Program-made: the position numbers and the translations under genes | In this document: positions 14,505 through 21,698 of the stretch, in pieces | How the letters are laid out: the number at the start of each line of letters is the position of its first letter | Numbering within the stretch: the stretch's first letter is position 1 | The notes under the pieces: generated by a model | Database searches by the model: none | Told to the model about the DNA's origin: nothing | The model's input: only the letters and a program-made list of their open reading frames with translations | Source of the DNA: Desulfuromonas sp. AOP6 | GTDB taxonomy: Bacteria > Desulfobacterota > Desulfuromonadia > Desulfuromonadales > SZUA-540 | Reading direction: 5' to 3' | Assembly (NCBI RefSeq): GCF_009731355.2 | Contig: NZ_AP022810.1 | Location: 248,001-312,000 of the forward strand | Length of the DNA stretch: 64,000 bases

Positions 14505-15344
14505 ATGATTGAACAATCAATACTTGAAGACACTAAAACTTTACTCGGATATATCGGCTTGGATGAAGAGCCGATCGGGGTTTATTACGCGGACACAAAG
14601 CCAGATCATGCCTTTGGACCCAAGCTTGGACCGCCCATTACGCGCGAACTAGAAGAACAGGGCCAGATTGACATGCAGGCGGTGTTTCAACATTTTTCAT
14701 GCGTTATTGGCAACATCTGGCTAGCAAGGAAGAAGAAGGGAACCGCCTATATCTCGACAGAAGAATACGGATGTCCCGGAGGTTCTTTCTATTGCTCCAT
14801 GATGAAACCAAACCTTCGCTTCATTGAGCACTACGTGACCACGGGCTTCGAAGGAACCCCGATTCATGGTGAACGATACCTGCCTTCCCCGGAAGCCATG
14901 AGAAAATTTCTCGAAAAGGTCGACCCTCGTGAGGCCCCGGCTAAATACTGCCTCTTCAAGCCCCTGTCGCTCTTTACTGACAATGAAGTGCCAGAGTTCG
15001 TGATCTTCTTCGCGCGCCCCGAAGTTCTGAGCGGCCTCTTCACCCACACCACTTTCACCACTGGAGAGGTTGACAGCATCGTGTCTCCATTCGGCGCAGG
15101 GTGCACCAACGTTGTAGGTTGGCCTCTCCACTACCAGGAAAAGGGACAGGAAAAAGCCGTACTCGGAGGCTTTGACCCATCAGCTCGCAAGTACATGAAG
15201 ACCGATGAATTGACCTTCACAGTCCCCTGGTCTCTGTATCAGAAAATGCTGAAAGCTTTGCCCGAATCAGTATTCTGCGTGGACGGAGAGTGGAAGACGG
15301 TGCGGAAAAAGATTAATCGAAGTGCAAAGACCTGGGGTGAATAA
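14505..15344 (+). CDS. DUF169 family protein
   Basis: A 279-residue protein of the DUF169 family, common in anaerobes and archaea and of unknown function. It begins SILEDTKTLLGYIGLDEEPIGVYY. Conserved Cys residues occur in FSCVIGN, YGCPGGSFYC, YCLFKP and GAGCTNVVG, which could hold a cofactor or metal. No signal peptide or membrane helix, so cytoplasmic. The start at 14505 follows CAAGGAGAAACACT. It is the last gene of the mobile element, controlled by the MarR operator 74 bp upstream and closed by a strong terminator. Its use together with MarR suggests a role in the same chemical-stress response, by inference only. Confidence 0.85.
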   Translation: MIEQSILEDTKTLLGYIGLDEEPIGVYYADTKPDHAFGPKLGPPITRELEEQGQIDMQAVFQHFSCVIGNIWLARKKKGTAYISTEEYGCPGGSFYCSMMKPNLRFIEHYVTTGFEGTPIHGERYLPSPEAMRKFLEKVDPREAPAKYCLFKPLSLFTDNEVPEFVIFFARPEVLSGLFTHTTFTTGEVDSIVSPFGAGCTNVVGWPLHYQEKGQEKAVLGGFDPSARKYMKTDELTFTVPWSLYQKMLKALPESVFCVDGEWKTVRKKINRSAKTWGE

Positions 15345-15364
15345 CTCTAGCTAAAACAAAGACA

Positions 15365-15398
15365 AAAGGCCGATCTCAACAACGAGATCGGCCTTTTT
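15365..15398 (+). terminator. Terminator after the DUF169 gene
   Basis: AAAGGCCGATCTC and GAGATCGGCCTTT form a 13-bp perfect stem with a 6-nt loop and a T tail. It works on either strand. Confidence 0.95.
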
Positions 15399-15432
15399 AG
15401 TCTTCAAGAGGCTATCAATAATAGCCAAGACT
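15399..15432 (+). other. Bulged hairpin near the right end of the element
   Basis: AGTCTT/AAGACT and GGCTAT/ATAGCC form two stacked 6-bp stems with a 5-nt one-sided bulge and a 5-nt loop, directly behind the terminator. An 11-bp AGATTATGTAC at 15443-15453 is inverted relative to 15515-15525 inside the right terminal repeat. These may be subterminal binding or folding signals for the element. No coding sequence lies in 15398-15507. Confidence 0.45.
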
Positions 15433-15507
15433 CAAAAACACCAGATTATGTACACCCCTTGAAGGCAAACATGAGGGCGTTTTTCATAAAAGGGAGAAGA
15501 CACAATA

Positions 15508-15550
15508 TCTAGTGGTACATAATCTATCCACTCATAAAACTACTGGCTAG
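15508..15550 (-). repeat. Terminal inverted repeat, right (43 bp)
   Basis: Reverse complement of 8756-8798 with one difference. The outermost bases are CTAG on both ends. Confidence 0.93.
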
Positions 15551-15559
15551 TTGCCAGCG
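15551..15559 (+). repeat. 9-bp target-site duplication, right copy
   Basis: TTGCCAGCG directly after the right inverted repeat, matching 8747-8755. Confidence 0.85.
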
Positions 15560-15573
15560 GCGCTCCCTTTTTT
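15558..15573 (+). terminator. Right half of the disrupted rpsU terminator
   Basis: CGGCGCTCCCTTTTTT is complementary to AAAAGGGAGGGCCG at 8733-8746 with one mismatch. On its own it cannot form the hairpin. Confidence 0.7.
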
Positions 15574-15585
15574 GTACCCTGCTAG

Positions 15586-15614
15586 TTGGCGGCCTGTCTG
15601 CTTTAGGTTAGAAT
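15586..15614 (+). promoter_or_regulatory. Probable promoter of the class IV aminotransferase gene
   Basis: TTGGCG (15586-15591), 17 bp, TAGAAT (15609-15614). The leader contains a small hairpin AGCTGG/CCAGCT (15618-15637) before the ribosome site. It lies just outside the element, so the insertion left it intact. Confidence 0.65.
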
Positions 15615-15668
15615 GGGAGCTGGTTTGCATGCCAGCTGATTCCGATCTTTCCCGGGCAGGAGAATTCC

Positions 15669-16532
15669 ATGAGTTATGTCTATCTCAATGGCCGCTTTAC
15701 CGAGAGCGAACAGGCGACGGTTTCCGTCTTCGATCAGGGTTTTCTCTACGGCGATGGCATTTTTGAGAGCTTCCGTTCCGTCGGTGACCGGCTCTATCAG
15801 TTCTCCCAACACTATCAGCGCCTGCTGCAATCGGCCGAGGCTCTCTGTTATCCGCTGACTTTTACCCAGGCGCAACTGGAAGATATCCTGCTGGAGCTGC
15901 GCCGGAAGAATGGTCTCAAAGACGCTTACTACCGTATTACCATCACCCGCGGCAAGGGGCAGATCGGCTTTCAGCGCGACATGAACAACGACTTGACCTG
16001 CCTGGTGGTGGGGACGGAATTCAAGGGTTTCGACCCCATCCACTACCGGCAGGGCATCCCTCTGCGGGTGGCCCAAACCCGCCGCAACGCCCCCGAGGCC
16101 ATCAGTCCCAAAATCAAGTCCATCAGCAACCTCAACAGCCTGCTTGGCAAGCTCGAGGCTCGGGCAGCCGGGGCCTTTGAGGTCGTTATGCTCAACAACC
16201 GCGGTCATATCTGCGAAGGTGCTTCCTCGAACATCTTCTGGGCCAAGGACGACTGGGTCTTCACGCCTGACGTTTCCACGGGTCTGTTGGAGGGGGTGAC
16301 GCGCGCCACCATCATGCGCCTGTGCGAAGAGGTGCTCAACCTGCGCGTGATCACCGGGGAATTCCGCCTGCAGGATCTGAAGTTCTCCGACGAAGTCTTC
16401 ATCACCTCCACCTCCCTGGAGGTCATGCCGGTGGTGCGGGTTGACGACTTCACCATCAAGCAGGGCCTTGCCGGCCCCATCGCCCACCGCCTGCGGCAGG
16501 AGCTGCACCGGGATATGGGCAAGGAGAGCTGA
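15669..16532 (+). CDS. Class IV PLP aminotransferase (branched-chain/D-amino acid/ADC lyase type)
   Basis: A 287-residue fold-type IV PLP enzyme. It opens MSYVYLNGRFTESEQATVSV and has FLYGDGIFES, the lysine-bearing PKIKSISNLNS (Schiff-base Lys), ICEGASSNIFW and GLLEGVTRATIM. These are shared by branched-chain aminotransferase, D-alanine aminotransferase and 4-amino-4-deoxychorismate lyase, and residues alone do not decide between them. Cytoplasmic, normal length. CAGGAG lies 8 bases before the ATG. It precedes carB but is separated from it by 125 bp, so an operon is uncertain. Confidence 0.85.
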   Translation: MSYVYLNGRFTESEQATVSVFDQGFLYGDGIFESFRSVGDRLYQFSQHYQRLLQSAEALCYPLTFTQAQLEDILLELRRKNGLKDAYYRITITRGKGQIGFQRDMNNDLTCLVVGTEFKGFDPIHYRQGIPLRVAQTRRNAPEAISPKIKSISNLNSLLGKLEARAAGAFEVVMLNNRGHICEGASSNIFWAKDDWVFTPDVSTGLLEGVTRATIMRLCEEVLNLRVITGEFRLQDLKFSDEVFITSTSLEVMPVVRVDDFTIKQGLAGPIAHRLRQELHRDMGKES

Positions 16533-16657
16533 CCTTCTTTTCCCTTTTCAACCAGCGGGCGATTTTTTCTGCGACGGCGATTGCGTCCGAGGGTAAAGTC
16601 TGCCATATTGCGGGATTAATTCCGTCAACGATGATGAAATGATTTCAGGAGACTCCG

Positions 16658-19600
16658 ATGCCACAACGCGACGATGTGAAGAAAGTTCTGATTATCGGTT
16701 CTGGCCCGATCGTGATCGGCCAGGCCTGTGAGTTCGATTATTCCGGCACCCAGGCCTGCAAGGCTCTACGCAAGCTCGGTTACCGGATCGTGCTGGTCAA
16801 CTCCAATCCGGCCACCATCATGACCGACCCGGGCATGGCTGATGCCACCTATATTGAGCCGCTCAACGTGGAGCGTCTGACCGAAATCATCGAAAAAGAG
16901 CGTCCCGACGCCCTGCTCCCCAACCTCGGCGGCCAAACCGCTCTCAATCTTTCCAGCGAACTGGCACGACGCGGCATTCTTGACCGGTACGGAGTACGGG
17001 TCATCGGTGTCAATCTGGATGCCATCAAGCGCGGCGAAGACCGGGAGACCTTCAAGGAAACCATGGCCGGCCTGGGCATCGAAACCCCCCGCAGCGAGAT
17101 TGCCACCACCCTGGAGCAGGCCCAGGAGATCATCGGCCGCATCGGTCTGCCGGTGGTCATCCGCCCCGCCTACACCATGGGCGGCACCGGCGGCGGCTTC
17201 GCCTACAACCTGGAGGAGTTCGAGACCATCGTCAGCCGCGGGCTGGCGGCCAGCCCGGTGAGCCAGGTGCTCATCGAAGAGTCGATTCTCGGCTGGGAGG
17301 AGCTGGAACTTGAGGTGGTGCGCGACGCCAAAAACCAGAAGATCACCGTCTGCTTCATCGAGAACGTCGATGCGGTCGGCGTGCACACCGGCGACTCCTT
17401 CTGCACCGCCCCCATGCTGACCATCGACGCCGACCTGCAGGCGCGTCTGCAGGACTACGCCTACCGCATCGTCGACGCCATCGAGGTCATCGGCGGCACC
17501 AACGTGCAGTTTGCCTACGATCCCAAAAGTGACCGTGTGGTGGTCATCGAGATCAATCCCCGCACCTCGCGCTCGTCGGCTTTGGCCTCCAAGGCGACGG
17601 GCTTTCCTATCGCCCTGGTCTCGGCTCAACTGGCCGCCGGTCTCACTCTCGACGAGATCCCCTACTGGCGCGACGGCACCCTGGAAAAATACACCCCTTC
17701 CGGCGACTACGTGGTGGTCAAGTTTGCCCGCTGGGCTTTTGAGAAATTCAAGGGCGTACATGACAAGCTCGGCACCCAGATGCGCGCCGTCGGCGAGGTC
17801 ATGAGCATCGGCAAGAACTACAAGGAAGCCTTGCATAAGGCGATCCGTTCCCTGGAGAACGGTCGCTATGGCCTCGGCTTCGCCAAAAATTTCCACCAGA
17901 AATCCCTCGACGAGCTGCTCGAACTGCTGGCCGAACCTTCCAGCGAGCGCCAGTTCATCCTCTACGAGGCCCTGCGCAAAGGCGCCGACATCGACATGCT
18001 CTACGGCAAGACCTTCATCAAGCCCTGGTTCCTGCAGCAGATGAAGGAGCTGGTGGAGCTGGAGGAGGAAATCCTGCAGCACAAGGGGAGTCTGCCACCC
18101 GACGAATTGCTGGTACGGGCCAAGAAAGATGGCTTCGCCGACCGCTATCTCGCCCAGATCCTCGGCGTGCCGGAGAAGACCCTGCGCGAGAAGCGTATCG
18201 CTCTGGGGATGGTGGAGGCCTGGGAGGCCGTGCCCGTCAGCGGCGTGGAAAACGCCGCCTACTATTATTCCACCTACAACGCTCCCGACTCCGTGGCCGT
18301 CTCCGACCGCAAGAAGATCATGGTGCTGGGCGGCGGCCCCAACCGCATCGGCCAGGGGATCGAGTTCGACTACTGCTGCGTGCATACGGCCCTGGCCCTG
18401 CGCGAGGCGGGGTATGAGACCATCATGGTCAACTGTAACCCCGAGACGGTCTCGACCGACTACGACACCTCGGACAAGCTCTACTTCGAACCGCTGACCG
18501 TTGAGGACGTGCTCTCCATCTACGAGAAAGAGAAGCCCGAAGGGGTGGTGGTGCAGTTTGGCGGCCAGACGCCGCTGAATATCGCCCGGGAACTGGAAGC
18601 GGCGGGAGTGCCCATCCTCGGCACCAGCCCCGAGACCATCGACCAGGCCGAGGACCGCGACCTCTTCAACCAGACCATGATCAAGCTCGGCATTCCCCAG
18701 CCCGAGTCGGGCATGGCCGCCACCGAAGAGCAGGCGGTGCAGATTGCTACCCGCATCGGCTACCCGCTCATCGTGCGCCCTTCCTTTGTCCTCGGTGGCC
18801 GGGCCATGGAGGTGGTCCATGACGAGGGGATGCTGCGCGAGTATCTGCAGAAAGCCGTGGAGATTTCCCCCGAGCGCCCCATTCTCATCGACCGCTTCCT
18901 GCAGAACGCCATTGAGGCCGAAGCCGACGCCATCGCTGACGGCAAGGATGCCTTCGTGCCGGCGGTCATGGAGCACATCGAGCTGGCCGGTGTCCATTCC
19001 GGCGATTCGGCCTGCGTCATTCCGCCGGTTTCTCTCTCCGCCAAACACATCGCCACCATCGAGGAATACACCCGGCGTATCGCCGTGGAGATGGGGGTGG
19101 TCGGACTGATGAACATCCAGTACGCCATCGCCGACGACAAGGTCTACATTCTGGAAGCCAATCCCCGCGCCAGTCGTACTGTGCCGCTGGTTTCCAAGGT
19201 CTGCAACATTCCCATGCCGCGCATCGCCGTGGCCGCCATGCTGGGCAGAAAACTCGCCGAGCAGGGGCTCGAACGGCGGCAATTTTCCCACTTCGGGGTC
19301 AAGGAAGCGGTCTTCCCCTTCAGCATGTTCCCGGAAGTAGATCCTGTGCTGGGGCCGGAGATGCGTTCCACCGGTGAAGTGCTGGGTCTGGCCGGCAACT
19401 ACGGCCTCGCCTATTTCAAAGCCCAGGAAGGAGCCAATGCGCCGCTGCCCCTGCAGGGGACGGTGCTCATCACCGTGGCTGAGCATGACAAGGCCGAAGC
19501 CCTTGAAGCGGCGCGAGTCTTTGCCGAACTGGGTTTTTCCCTCCGCGCCACCGCCGGTACCCAGGCCTATCTGTCCGCGCAGGGGATTGCGGCGGAGCGG

Positions 19601-19858
19601 ATTAACAAAATGCACGAAGGGCGCCCCAATATTGCTGATGCCATCAAAAACGGCGAGATTCAGCTGGTAATCAATACCCCTGTCGGCAAGCTCAGCGCCC
19701 ATGACGACTCCTATATCCGCAAGGCCGCCATCCGCTACAAGGTACCTTACATTACCACCACGGCCGCGGCCCTGGCCGCCGCCAAGGGGATTGCCGCCTG
19801 TCGGCAGGGTCAGGAGACCGTCCGCAGCCTGCAGGAGTATCATGCCGCTTTTCACTAA
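16658..19858 (+). CDS. carB: Carbamoyl-phosphate synthase large subunit
   Basis: A 1,066-residue synthetase that makes carbamoyl phosphate from bicarbonate, ammonia (from CarA-bound glutamine) and two ATP, for pyrimidines and arginine. It has two ATP-grasp halves, each opening with a dinucleotide-like motif: VLIIGSGPIVIGQACEFDYS near residue 10 and IMVLGGGPNRIGQGIEFDY near residue 555. The C-terminal regulatory domain (from about residue 935, PLQGTVLITV) ends normally. CAGGAGACTCC precedes the ATG. carA is not in the window. The very long open frame on the opposite strand is a codon-bias shadow. Confidence 0.98.
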   Translation: MPQRDDVKKVLIIGSGPIVIGQACEFDYSGTQACKALRKLGYRIVLVNSNPATIMTDPGMADATYIEPLNVERLTEIIEKERPDALLPNLGGQTALNLSSELARRGILDRYGVRVIGVNLDAIKRGEDRETFKETMAGLGIETPRSEIATTLEQAQEIIGRIGLPVVIRPAYTMGGTGGGFAYNLEEFETIVSRGLAASPVSQVLIEESILGWEELELEVVRDAKNQKITVCFIENVDAVGVHTGDSFCTAPMLTIDADLQARLQDYAYRIVDAIEVIGGTNVQFAYDPKSDRVVVIEINPRTSRSSALASKATGFPIALVSAQLAAGLTLDEIPYWRDGTLEKYTPSGDYVVVKFARWAFEKFKGVHDKLGTQMRAVGEVMSIGKNYKEALHKAIRSLENGRYGLGFAKNFHQKSLDELLELLAEPSSERQFILYEALRKGADIDMLYGKTFIKPWFLQQMKELVELEEEILQHKGSLPPDELLVRAKKDGFADRYLAQILGVPEKTLREKRIALGMVEAWEAVPVSGVENAAYYYSTYNAPDSVAVSDRKKIMVLGGGPNRIGQGIEFDYCCVHTALALREAGYETIMVNCNPETVSTDYDTSDKLYFEPLTVEDVLSIYEKEKPEGVVVQFGGQTPLNIARELEAAGVPILGTSPETIDQAEDRDLFNQTMIKLGIPQPESGMAATEEQAVQIATRIGYPLIVRPSFVLGGRAMEVVHDEGMLREYLQKAVEISPERPILIDRFLQNAIEAEADAIADGKDAFVPAVMEHIELAGVHSGDSACVIPPVSLSAKHIATIEEYTRRIAVEMGVVGLMNIQYAIADDKVYILEANPRASRTVPLVSKVCNIPMPRIAVAAMLGRKLAEQGLERRQFSHFGVKEAVFPFSMFPEVDPVLGPEMRSTGEVLGLAGNYGLAYFKAQEGANAPLPLQGTVLITVAEHDKAEALEAARVFAELGFSLRATAGTQAYLSAQGIAAERINKMHEGRPNIADAIKNGEIQLVINTPVGKLSAHDDSYIRKAAIRYKVPYITTTAAALAAAKGIAACRQGQETVRSLQEYHAAFH

Positions 19859-19891
19859 AGAGCGACCAGCCACCCTTTGCTGACTGGAATA

Positions 19892-19927
19892 AACGCGGGC
19901 AGGACTTTCGAAGGTTCTGCCCGCGTT
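19892..19927 (+). terminator. Hairpin after carB
   Basis: AACGCGGGCAG (19892-19902) pairs with CTGCCCGCGTT (19917-19927), 11 bp around GACTTTCGAAGGTT. No T run follows on the plus strand, so termination strength is uncertain. Confidence 0.55.
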
Positions 19928-20050
19928 CGTTGATGCGGAGTCGTTCGACTTTTCGAGAGGACCATGATATAAGATTCGCGTGTTTATAATTAAAAAGATC
20001 CCGTTCCGGCATTCTGCCCGGTGCGGCGAATCCGTCGAGGTTTTCAGCCT

Positions 20051-20641
20051 ATGTTTCTTCTTGTCGTTTTTCTGCTGGCGGCCTATTTGATCGGTGCCAT
20101 TCCCTGCGGCATTGTCTTGACCCGGCTCGTGGGCACCGAGGATATCCGCAAGGCCGGCAGCGGTAATATCGGGGCCACCAACGTCTACCGGGTAGCCGGT
20201 CGCAAGCTGGGGGTGGCCACTCTGCTTCTCGACACCCTCAAAGGGGTGCTGCCCGTTGGCGCGGCCCTGGTCCTTTTCCCCGAATCCACGGGGGCGGTGG
20301 CTCTGGTGGCGGCGGCGACTTTTCTGGGTCACCTCTATCCCGTCTACATAGGCTTTAAAGGGGGCAAGGGCGTCGCCACGGCCCTGGGCATTTTTCTGGT
20401 GCTGTCGCCCAAAAGTGTCCTGGTCGCTCTCGTCCTCTTTGTAGTTCTGGTGTGGAAGTGGCGCTACATCTCTCTTGGCTCCGTCTGCGCCGCCGCGGCC
20501 TGTCCTTTGCTCGTTTACTATTTTGAACGCTCGGCACCGCTCTTTCTGGTTACCCTCTTTATCGGCGGCATGGTTATTCTGCGGCACCGGGCCAATATCG
20601 AGCGCCTGATCGCCGGCACCGAAAATCGCTTTCGGGCCTGA
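20051..20641 (+). CDS. plsY: Acyl-phosphate:glycerol-3-phosphate acyltransferase PlsY
   Basis: A 196-residue inner-membrane enzyme with about five to seven helices that makes lysophosphatidic acid from acyl phosphate. All three cytoplasmic motifs are present: GSGNIGATNVYRVAG, GFKGGKGVATALG and the last around RHRANIERL. The start at 20051 gives the usual MFLLVVFLLAAYLIGAIP N-terminus; a ten-residue longer frame lacks support. The ribosome site is weak (GAGG 11 bases upstream). mltG follows after 17 bp on the same strand, so the two are likely cotranscribed. Confidence 0.95.
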   Translation: MFLLVVFLLAAYLIGAIPCGIVLTRLVGTEDIRKAGSGNIGATNVYRVAGRKLGVATLLLDTLKGVLPVGAALVLFPESTGAVALVAAATFLGHLYPVYIGFKGGKGVATALGIFLVLSPKSVLVALVLFVVLVWKWRYISLGSVCAAAACPLLVYYFERSAPLFLVTLFIGGMVILRHRANIERLIAGTENRFRA

Positions 20642-20658
20642 GTGAGGTATAGTTCACC

Positions 20659-21660
20659 ATGTCGCGAAAGACCTCCATTGCTCTGCTGGTTCTGATCCTG
20701 CTGCTGTCGCCTGCCATCTATGGGGTCGCCGACTTTGCGCGCTTCATGTTACGACCGGTGGCGCCGGCAGAATCGCAGGTGATTTCCGTCCGCCCCGGCA
20801 GTTCTTTTGCCCAGGTCGCCTTGCTGCTGGAGGAAAGGGGCGTGGTGGCCAGCGCCTTGCGCCTGCGCCTGCTGGCCCGCTGGCGTGGAGAGGCCGGGCG
20901 GGTCAAGGCCGGCGAATACCGCTTTACGGAAGCGGCGCTCCCTGGCCAGGTATTGACGCGCCTGGTGGCGGGAGATGTCATCCAGTATCGCTTCACAGTG
21001 CCGGAGGGGCTGACCCTTCAGGATATCGCGCAAAAGCTCGCGACGGAAGGGCGGGGCGATGCCGCTCGCTTCCTCCAATTGTCGCGGGATACAGATTTTA
21101 TCCATTCTCTCGGGCTGGAGGTGGAAACGCTGGAAGGCTACCTCTATCCGGAGACCTATACCCTGGTGGCGACAACGGGGGAGAAGCAGCTTCTACAGGC
21201 GATGGTGCGGCAGATGAAATTACGGCTGACGGAAGAACTGGTCGGGGCGGCCAGGGCCAGAGAACTGTCCGTCCATCAGTTGCTGACCCTGGCGTCCATC
21301 ATCCAGAAGGAAGCAGGGAACGAGGCCGAAATGCCGGTCATTGCCGGGGTCTTCCATAATCGGCTGCAGCGGGGCATGCGGTTGCAGGCCGATCCCACAG
21401 TGATTTACGGCGTGAAGGACTTTGACGGCAACCTCACGCGCCGGCACCTGGAGGAATGGAGTCCCTACAACACCTACCGCATCGTCGGACTGCCGCCTGG
21501 CCCCATCGCTAATCCGGGTGAGTCGGCCCTGCGCGCGGCCGCTTATCCTGCCGAGGTGGATTACCTCTACTTTGTGGGCAAAGGCGACGGCACCCACGTC
21601 TTTTCGCAAACCCTTCGTGAGCATAATGACGCGGTGCGGCGCTATCAGTTGAAGCGTTGA
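20659..21660 (+). CDS. mltG: Endolytic murein transglycosylase MltG (YceG)
   Basis: A 333-residue inner-membrane protein with one N-terminal helix (about residues 6-25), a LysM-like region (PGSSFAQVALLLEERGVV) and the catalytic YceG domain. The catalytic Glu lies in ASIIQKEAGNEAEMPVIAGV, followed by LQADPTVIYG and SPYNTY. MltG cuts nascent glycan strands and so sets peptidoglycan chain length. The distance to plsY (17 bp) implies one transcript. Length and motifs are complete. Confidence 0.96.
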   Translation: MSRKTSIALLVLILLLSPAIYGVADFARFMLRPVAPAESQVISVRPGSSFAQVALLLEERGVVASALRLRLLARWRGEAGRVKAGEYRFTEAALPGQVLTRLVAGDVIQYRFTVPEGLTLQDIAQKLATEGRGDAARFLQLSRDTDFIHSLGLEVETLEGYLYPETYTLVATTGEKQLLQAMVRQMKLRLTEELVGAARARELSVHQLLTLASIIQKEAGNEAEMPVIAGVFHNRLQRGMRLQADPTVIYGVKDFDGNLTRRHLEEWSPYNTYRIVGLPPGPIANPGESALRAAAYPAEVDYLYFVGKGDGTHVFSQTLREHNDAVRRYQLKR

Positions 21661-21698
21661 GGAAAACCTGAAAAATATCGTCTGAATCGGGGGAACCG

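Larger units (their letters stand above)
8756..15550. mobile_element. Transposon-like element without a transposase (6,795 bp)
   Basis: The element is bounded by 43-bp terminal inverted repeats (8756-8798 and 15508-15550) that differ at one base. These are flanked by the 9-bp direct repeat TTGCCAGCG. Removing the element and one repeat copy restores an intrinsic terminator for rpsU. Inside are an hsdS remnant, two cupin genes, AraC and MarR regulators, an alcohol dehydrogenase, an exported hydrolase and a DUF169 gene, all visibly AT-richer than the flanks. No transposase, integrase or resolvase frame is present, so movement would need a transposase acting in trans, as in mobile insertion cassettes. 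The ends do not match any insertion-sequence family I can name. Confidence 0.85.

Noticed and set aside
8756-15550. Integron cassette or tyrosine-recombinase island
   Set aside because: No integrase gene, no attC-type core sites at the ends, and a 9-bp duplication with long inverted repeats point to DDE-type transposition instead.
16766-20587. A 1,273-codon open frame on the minus strand across carB and plsY
   Set aside because: It is a codon-bias shadow: carB on the plus strand is complete and conserved. The antisense translation is low-complexity, rich in Gly, His, Asp and Val, with no known domain.
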